A stretch of DNA of 64,000 nt from Zygnema cylindricum (Eukaryota; Streptophyta; Zygnematophyceae; Zygnematales; Zygnemataceae). This document shows, in pieces, positions 57,015 to 64,000 of this stretch. The notes beneath the pieces are model-generated. The model saw nothing but the letters and a program-made list of their open reading frames with translations. It was not told the DNA's origin and did no database searches. A program made the position numbers and the translations under genes. The stretch spans positions 1 through 64,000 of the forward strand of contig JBBHKE010003037.1 of the NCBI GenBank assembly GCA_037447655.1. The letters run 5' to 3'. Every line of letters begins with the position of its first letter. Positions within the stretch are counted from its first letter, which is position 1.

Positions 57015-57289
57015 AGCGCGCAAATGAAGCAAAACTGTAAAATTGATAAGTGCAACGAAGTAGCGGTGCGCGCCGAAATTTACGGCGTCTCCAACGGCGG
57101 CTTCCTTCTGAAGACGGAGTGGAGGACAAGATAAAAAATAAGCGCGCGCAAATAAAGCAATTTTTTTTTAAATGTCCGTACAATATACCATACAGTTGAG
57201 ACGTACGAAATTTACGAAAGCTACGAAACAAGCGAATACTACGTAGTTTTCGTAAAAAAGTCCAAATCCGTACGAATTGGACAACTATG

Positions 57290-57790
57290 CTATGTGGCCC
57301 TAAAACTTAAAATAGAATCGATAACCCTATTATATTTTTATGCTAATATAGTATGGGTATCGAGCAAGTTTCCACGCATTTGCGGGACCTTCGGCACCTC
57401 GCGGGGACCCGTCCCACACACCCAAACAAAGGCCGCAATCGGGTATCTGAAATAGGGTTTATGTGTTTAGGGTCATTTGTTTTCTGTTTTTTCAATAATA
57501 ATAAAAAAAAAAAACAATAAAAAAACCCTAGACATTCGGTGGCGCGGAGAAAGCGGGAGGCGAGGGCGACGTGGACCCGTTCGCCGTGCACGAAACGTCG
57601 CGAAAAGTTGCAATATTCACGGCTGTTTAAAAGGTGTCAGCCATTATAGTTTAGAAATAATTTACCTTGTGAAATGTACAAAATGTGTTAGTCTGTAAGA
57701 AGACTGCTCGTTAATTCGTACAAAAATACAAAAAACGTGCGATAACATAATGCGTCTAAAAGAGGAAGTGAGTGCATCGACATTAGAGTA
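57290..57790. other. Non-coding stretch
   Basis: A GC-richer patch at 57370-57440 and 57540-57600. No protein similarity seen in any frame. Confidence 0.4.
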
Positions 57791-58281
57791 CACTCTGAAA
57801 GAAATAATAAGTGCAAAGAAACAATTTGTGTTATTAACTCTCTTTTGGGTTCAAGGGGCTAACTCTAACAGAAAGTAACGCTAATTTACACACCAAACAC
57901 TAATTTGGATACACATTCCCATATTGTAGCCACCAAAGTTTGTTCGCATATGAGACGCTTGAACATGTGAGAACAAGTTTTCGCTATTTCCCTTGTTTTT
58001 GTTATTAAGAATCAAATCCGAGGGCTCTTTTCAATGGCGACGCACTCAATTTCCCGTGTCGACGCCTTATTCTGTACGATATAATGAGCAGTTTTAGAAC
58101 GGATTGGCAAACTTTTTACAATACACTATTTAGAAAAAGTCGAATTTAGAGTAACTAACACTAATTAAACAATACGTAAACTAATGTAAAAAAAAGAGTT
58201 GTTAATATACATTTATGGTTTGAGGGTCAAAATTTGGGGCCGCCGAATTAGCGTTATTAATCCTAATAGCGATTCACGCCG
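57791..58281. mobile_element. Stowaway-like MITE, long type
   Basis: CACTCTGAAAGAAATAATAAG at the left and ATAGCGATTCACGCCG at the right, TA flanks. Its 3' half resembles the element at 59310-59843 (tgagggtcaaaatttggg, gcttgaacatgt..). Confidence 0.55.
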
Positions 58282-58508
58282 TATTGTAGAAAGAGCACTC
58301 AGATTTAATTATAAGAAATAAAGACGCGAGAAAATTACGCGAACCCGTTCTCACATGTTTAAGCATGGACAATTTGAAAGGAAGTCATAGCGGCTATACT
58401 ATTGGAATGTGTGAATGAATCACTGTTGTGCGTATTAATTATCGTTAATGGTTTTGATGGCTACATGCCATTGAACCAAATTAGCGTTAGTAAAACAAAT
58501 TTCTTTCC

Positions 58509-59300
58509 TTAGGCGGTGTGCCCATGTGTTAAAGTAAGGGTGTTTTTCCGTCGTTTTCCCACAAATTGGGACTTGCAACAAGAGAAACTTAACGCCTACA
58601 AAAAATGTGTGAGTACCAAAGTACATTTTGCATCATTTTAAAAGTTTAAATGTACCACTTTGGCGGTATTATCTTTTAGACCAATTGCCACATGATGCTA
58701 GGTCATCTTCAAAGTTTTATAAAAACCGACTCGCAAGGTGATTTGAGTTCAAGTACTAGTTGATCGAAAAATTGACACGCTATTTTTTTCCTGCTCATCG
58801 TCACGCGCATGTACATAGAAAAAATACGAAATGCACAATGTTTTTTTTTTTGGGTCTTAGACCTCCACTTTCGCTCATGGGTCCTTTGCAAAAGTTTATG
58901 TTGTCCATGTCTCCCCCTCTCCTTCTCACTCCACTGCTCCTTTGTCCCTCTTCTCTAAATGAAGTACAACAATAATTGTATGAAATTAAAGAGTTTTTTT
59001 TTAATACCTTTGGTCGTAGTTGATGACATGTCGAGTGATAAAGGACAAACAAAAGAAATCGAGAAGCCATGGCGGATAATTTTTGTACGAATAACGTCGC
59101 AAAGTCACATGACTTCGCTCACAAAACCCTAAACATCTACAATGTCGCAATAAACTCGACGTCTACAACCATCTCTATTTTTGTAGACGTCACCAATTTT
59201 CGGAAGTTTCATATTCGTCTTTAATCGTCGCAAGTTGTACCCACATCTAGAACTATCACATTTCAAAGTTACATATTATTTTTTCGACATAGGAACACTT
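58509..59300. mobile_element. Decayed relative of the GGGTACGTCCCC family
   Basis: Shares gggtcctttgcaaaa, catgtacatagaaaaaa, cgtctacaacc and tcacatttcaaagtt blocks in the same order as copies 1-3. The ends are degenerate (gtgtgcccatgtgttaaag). The region matching the shared ORF is still open on the plus strand (58760-58975). Confidence 0.6.
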
Positions 59301-59309
59301 TGAAAAGTA

Positions 59310-59843
59310 CACCATGAATCGCTATAGGGGTTAAGAAATAACTAGTTAGAAAAAAAAGTAGTGATATTAACTCTAATTTAGGAGCACGACCTTTTGCGAA
59401 AAGAAAAACTAACTCTAATTTATGCATAACTTTAATTTGGGTTCATTTTCCCCATAGTGTAGTTGGCATAGCTCGTGCTCACATTGTTAACGTTTGAACA
59501 TGTCAGAATAAGTTCGCGTGATTACCCCCCCTTCTTTATCATAAGGAATCAAATTTGAGTACGTTTTTCCTTGTCGATCCACTCACTTTCGCGTGTCTAC
59601 GCTTGTTAAGGACACTCATTTTGTACAATTGTGCAAGAAAATGAGCAATTTTAGTACGAAGTGACACATAGTATATATTACACTATATAAAGAATTTCCA
59701 AATCAAAGTTATTAACGCTGATTAAACAATACATATATTAACATTAAAAAACAGTTAAGAGTTGTTTATTTTATTCTAAGTTTGAGGGTCAAAATTTGGG
59801 ATCGTCGAGTTAGAGTTATTAATGCTAATAGCAATTCACGGTG
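59310..59843. mobile_element. Stowaway-like MITE, long type
   Basis: CACCATGAATCGCTAT at the left and ATAGCAATTCACGGTG at the right, TA on both sides, 534 bp. Confidence 0.7.
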
Positions 59844-62100
59844 TATCGTATTATTGAGAATCTTCACTAAAATCCAAAGTTTCATTCGAGAAATTGAGTT
59901 ACATGGGCATAACGCCTTGCACCAATATTTTTGTTCATTAATAGCGATACAAAGTGTACTTGCAGCTGATTCCTACAAGTACTTGTAGTTGTACGCGTAT
60001 GCCCTTTGTGTTCGAGTGTGTGGCATTATGAATATCCCCGAGTGCATAGTCACAACTATATTACTATTATACTTTTGTACCCACACCTTTGTAGGCAATG
60101 GTAAAAGGTACAAATTTGTGGCCTGAAGGTAATAATACTCGAAAGATGTTTGAGGCTAGATAACGCCCTATTCAGATACATACCTCCCCCCTATGGAAAT
60201 TCTTGGTCTCTATACACAAAGTTCTATGGTAGCGTTTCTTTAAGTTTGTCATATAGTGGGACCTCGTTCTCTTTTTGACTCGCTTCACTAAGGAATTTCT
60301 ACCAAAACGATAACCCTTCTCGACATCTACGTGACCAATGACAAAGTCGACCTCTTGTTTTGTCTCTATTTCTATAATCGGATGGAATGTCGTCGACATA
60401 CTTTAACTTTTAGTGAGACTTTTGCATTTTTTTGTGCCATATTTCCCCTCGAGGACGCTCCTAAATTGTACTTTTATGTGAGTTGAAAATACTTTTTCGA
60501 AAGACATGTGATTTGAATGACGTAGGTGTCTATACAATACTCTATACCCACAAAGGTCGGAGCATTGCTTAACACCTTCAATTAACTGATTTGTGAATAC
60601 ATAGACTGTATGGGCAACTGCATAACAAGTTGAATGCTCACGGTGGACCACTACATTATATGCTCACGGTGGACCACTATAGTACCGTTTGACCTTCTAA
60701 GAACGTCGTTAGAATAAACTCCAGGTGTATTTGTAGGTTTGTCGTGTTCTCATGCTCTACACGTTCATATACAGCGTTTTACACCTTTTCAAAAGTGATG
60801 ACCATGGAACTATCTACAAAGCTTGTTTTGCGATGGTATATGTACAAAACATGATACTACGAAGTTTAGAACATCCGACTGAACTTGGTACACTTTTATG
60901 CACAAACAAAATTATATAGAGCAAAGAGTTGTGGTACAAATGTGTACCATTAGATTATTATGGAGTTCCTTACCACATTATTGGTACGTCATTGGACGAG
61001 AAATGACTTCGAGGCCATTTGTGATTATTGGCATTAGTGTAGAACTTCAACACCATTATTGGCTAATTATGGGCTTTCAAGTCAAAATAAAAACGGTATT
61101 AGTGTTGGACTTTAAATTTAAAGTGTCAAAAAGTCCAAAACATTTGGGGTTTATCAAGCTTGACCATTGTCTATACAACAAGGAAAAACAATTTTCTTCT
61201 TTTGTATCCAACCCTTATTTAACCCACTATAACAATACCATCTAATTAGATTCTTCAATCATAAATCCAACAATGTCTTTTCCAATAATAAAATAAATTT
61301 GGACAGTTTATTCTATGGGGGACGCTACTTGTTTCACTAAACGTTTATTATATCACTTTTAATTATGAGTTCCCCAATCACACAGGAATATGAATGCCCA
61401 ATTTTGTCATGTGGACATAAAGATGACATCATGGACATTTGTCATTATTGATATCAACATTAAAAATGTTGAATGACATTATTGAAGAGTCGGTGCACAT
61501 TGATATGCACAAGATATGCTAAGTTTTAAAACTCCTATGTACTCTAAGATCATCGCTACACAAGTCCACATCTATTCTCTTCCTTTTGGAATCAAAATAT
61601 AAGCACATTAAACCACACTTAAGACATATGTTGTCAACCTGTTCTTGATCTTCTCCAAATAAAATGTGTGTTACATTAAAAATTTCACACACCTATCTTC
61701 GTCATGTGCACAAAATTTAAGCTCACAAATCCACACTTCAAGAATGTGTACACTGGAGTACTTAAGTTTATTTTGGACTTATAGTCCACGTGAGACAAAA
61801 AAATGCGTACATGAGTCCCTATAATAGAGTCCAATAATAGATGACAACAGAGGTTGTGAGAAGCATAAATATATGACAAAATTGTTGAGGGTGATCTTTA
61901 AACTCACCTGGATCTTTGGGTATGTTATTTTCGTGGACGGTTTATAGTTCCTTTCAACTATGAGATTCACTCGCACCATCTAGCCCAATTTTTTCAATGT
62001 CATTACTCAAACAACCTTTAAACCCCCAACCGTTCCACTAGTTTGTGCATACTCCATAGATAGACAAGGCTATTATTCATCTTCAAGATGAGCCTTTCAA
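59844..62100. other. Unassigned stretch with weak minus-strand frames
   Basis: 60651-60172 contains two minus-strand frames (82 and 75 codons) separated by one stop. They could be one decayed protein (HSNHMSFEKVFSTHIKV, FHPIIEIETKQEVDFVIGHV). I cannot name a family. A 21-bp stretch, gctcacggtggaccactat, is repeated at about 60638 and 60661. The rest is AT-rich without recognisable genes. Confidence 0.35.
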
Positions 62101-62499
62101 TTTCTTTTTTAAAATAAAAAGACATAACATGTACAAATTTAGGGTTTATTTTTTGGAATTCTTAACCCTAGGTCAGCATATTACTGTCCTTTGGTCGCAA
62201 ATTCCTTGTTTTTGCAACGTGGAATTAGGGTTTGTGAAACCCTTTTCCTTAATCCTAACTCCCTTCCAAGTTTATTTGCATATTTCTTCTTTGTTCCCGT
62301 ATTTCTTTTCCTTTTCTTTTGGGTGTGGACATTCACAAAGTAAGGGCCCGCGCGGTCCGGAAGACATTGGGAGGAGACCCCTTTTAGAGGAAATTTTGGG
62401 AGTGGATTGCGGAGCGGATTCACCCTTTGAGGCTCTGCAAAGCCCCAGCTGTAGCGACCAGCTGCTGTTCACCTTTGATAATCACCAGATTATTAATGG

Positions 62500-63002
62500 T
62501 GCCGTGTAAGTATTACGATGCCTTGCGGGTGCAGGGGCGTGTTAAGATAACTGGTTGACCATTTAGAGGCTTCGTGCGTGGATTGGGTCTCATTAAACCC
62601 AATTGTATTGAGCATCTGCATTTCCCAACTTTCTTTGCTTGTAATCTGGCCGTGAGTGGCCTTGCGCTTCTTGTTATTTCATGGAGTGGATTTTATTGCT
62701 TAGTTCTGGCCGTTGGTGGCCCTAGATAGTTGTTTCTCCGGTTGTGTTGCTGTAGATCTATACCTATGGGTGCTTGGATAGCAATTTTTTTGCCTTTATA
62801 GATCTGGCCCTTCGGCCTTGCCCACTTGTTTGCAAGGTATAAGGTTTCGGTAATACGGCTTTTTGCTAGATCTGACCACCACCAGGTCTTGCTACAGACT
62901 TGTTGTGTTGAGTTGTCTTGTGTGGATTGGTCTGTCATTTAACGCACCTCGGTTAGGCCATCCCGAAATTTATAGTCATAATAGAAAGTTTTCTCTTCGT
63001 TT
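62500..63002. other. Leader-like region with repeated GGCC hairpins
   Basis: Short units of the form ctggccgtNNgtggcc occur near 62647 and 62706. ctggcccttcggcc occurs near 62802, each able to form a small hairpin. A consensus 5' splice site (GTAAGT) lies at 62507. This could be the 5' leader of the following ORF. Confidence 0.4.
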
Positions 63003-63686
63003 ATGCCCACGGATTGGGATAACTTACGTTATCAATCCAGATCTACTCGCGGCGGGACAATTTTCCGTCCACCGCAGTCAAATCTTTCTGGTTTCTCCAA
63101 GTCTACGGATGCACCTGTTTCGGTTGTGGCCCCTAGATCTCCGTTACTTCAGTCAGTATTGACCACAGTCTCATCATTATCATCGGTTTCCTCTAGGTCA
63201 TACCTAGATAGAACCGAAGAAGACTTTTTGGAGGAAATCTTTCCCTTTCCTCTCACATTTCAGTTTCCAGTCAGTCCAAATTTGACACGACTGGTTCATT
63301 CCTCCTTTGACAATATGGCTTCCTCCTCGGAAGTGTCTATGGGGAGGATGCAATTTTGTTTCTCCGGTTTGGAAGACACTATGTCATTGTCTCATTTGCG
63401 CATGCTTTATGACACGGAAATGAGGGACTTAGCCTTCCGATATCAAGATCGGTTCGACCTTAGGGTGGCTTTCTCTCTTCTCGGCCGATTCCTTCGAGGT
63501 TTGGCTCTCACCTTATACACACGGAAGTATGAGAGTATGGGTCAGATGACGAAACATTGTCCACCCTTCGCAAGACTACCAAGTGTTCCTGGTCAGGTAG
63601 AAATTCCATACCAGGCGGCTGTTCCGGCAGTATTGGACATTAATGGGGATGAGCTATATCCAGCCATCCCTAAAATTCCTCAGTAG
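63003..63686 (+). CDS. Unidentified 227-aa ORF, possibly capsid-like
   Basis: An open frame with a Ser-rich N-terminus, then an ordered-looking part (SHLRMLYDTEMRDLAFRYQD, VAFSLLGRFLRGLALTLYTR) and a Pro-rich end. After the TAG at 63684 the same frame reads on (AVAARAAVPTRPGGLILLRD) with more stops to the window edge. I do not recognise a family. A retroelement gag with nonsense mutations is one possibility, because there is no intron signal and the coding is decayed. An alternative is a degenerate host gene. Confidence 0.35.
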   Translation: MPTDWDNLRYQSRSTRGGTIFRPPQSNLSGFSKSTDAPVSVVAPRSPLLQSVLTTVSSLSSVSSRSYLDRTEEDFLEEIFPFPLTFQFPVSPNLTRLVHSSFDNMASSSEVSMGRMQFCFSGLEDTMSLSHLRMLYDTEMRDLAFRYQDRFDLRVAFSLLGRFLRGLALTLYTRKYESMGQMTKHCPPFARLPSVPGQVEIPYQAAVPAVLDINGDELYPAIPKIPQ

Positions 63687-64000
63687 TATGCTGTGGCTGC
63701 CCGTGCGGCGGTTCCAACTAGACCGGGAGGATTAATTCTTTTACGTGACCCCCTATCGTTCAAAATTCGTGGGACAGTTTCCTCCTCAATCGAAAACATT
63801 CATTTAGACTCATCTCAGTCAAACATACGGACTGAAATTAACCTTTGAGCAAGCGACGAAATACTCGTTTAAGTATGCGATGCAATCGGCGTGGTGGGAT
63901 GCTCATGAGAAACCCGAATCTCAAGAGGAGCAATTTGACCAATCCCCCCCACCTTCCAAGAGCCCGTGGCCTCCTAATAGGCCTCAAAAGACGCCAACCA

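Larger units (their letters stand above)
54663..57289. repeat. Right arm of the 2.6 kb inverted repeat
   Basis: Reverse complement of 46897-49501, with small indels and two 49-bp units instead of three. A roughly 50-bp replacement lies near 57150-57210. Confidence 0.88.

Overview
This is nuclear DNA of a green plant or streptophyte alga. A plastid-targeted DUF1517/FLAP1-like protein is encoded in three GT-AG exons. Ty1-copia elements, hAT relics and miniature inverted-repeat elements make up most of the rest. I cannot place the species. Only two host genes are supported, both on the minus strand: the DUF1517-like gene (723-4413) and an unrecognised 529-residue serine-rich protein (42635-44948).

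Layout. 1-4413: the plastid gene. 5498-27107: one nested transposon stack. An old minus-strand copia element (A) has its 5' LTR at 26605-27107 and its 3' LTR at 5498-9280. That 3' LTR is split by a 3.3 kb terminal-inverted-repeat (TIR) element. The gag region of A is split twice more, by a plus-strand gag-only LTR element (B, 13511-17972, perfect TGTAG target duplication) and by a minus-strand copia element (C, 18558-26505) that itself has three LTRs. 27115-31512: nested TIR elements with 3-bp TNA target duplications. 31786-36579: a decayed hAT transposase and a tandem duplication of its 3' flank. 36726-38725: a truncated relative of C. 42635-44948: the second gene. 46290-57289: a large direct and inverted repeat complex built of the same TIR families plus hAT-type and Stowaway-like MITEs. 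57791-59843: more MITEs. 62100-64000: an unidentified ORF with repeated GGCC hairpins, running off the window.

Most notable. (1) Elements B and C have primer-binding sites that match the anticodon arm of initiator tRNA-Met, the half-tRNA priming known from Drosophila copia. Their gag start codon lies inside the LTR, so the primer-binding site is itself translated (VMGP) and carries an in-frame ATG. (2) Three copies of one TIR family each contain a different TIR element at the same TGA trinucleotide. (3) LTRs of the C family carry antisense tRNA-like A-box/B-box modules. (4) Several insertions can be dated relative to each other because empty sites are present in the same window.

How the parts relate. 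The transposons are not a working system. A is pseudogenised, C has scattered nonsense codons, and B has only gag and would need enzymes in trans. The MITEs would need outside transposases. All assignments come from reading the sequence; no database search was run.
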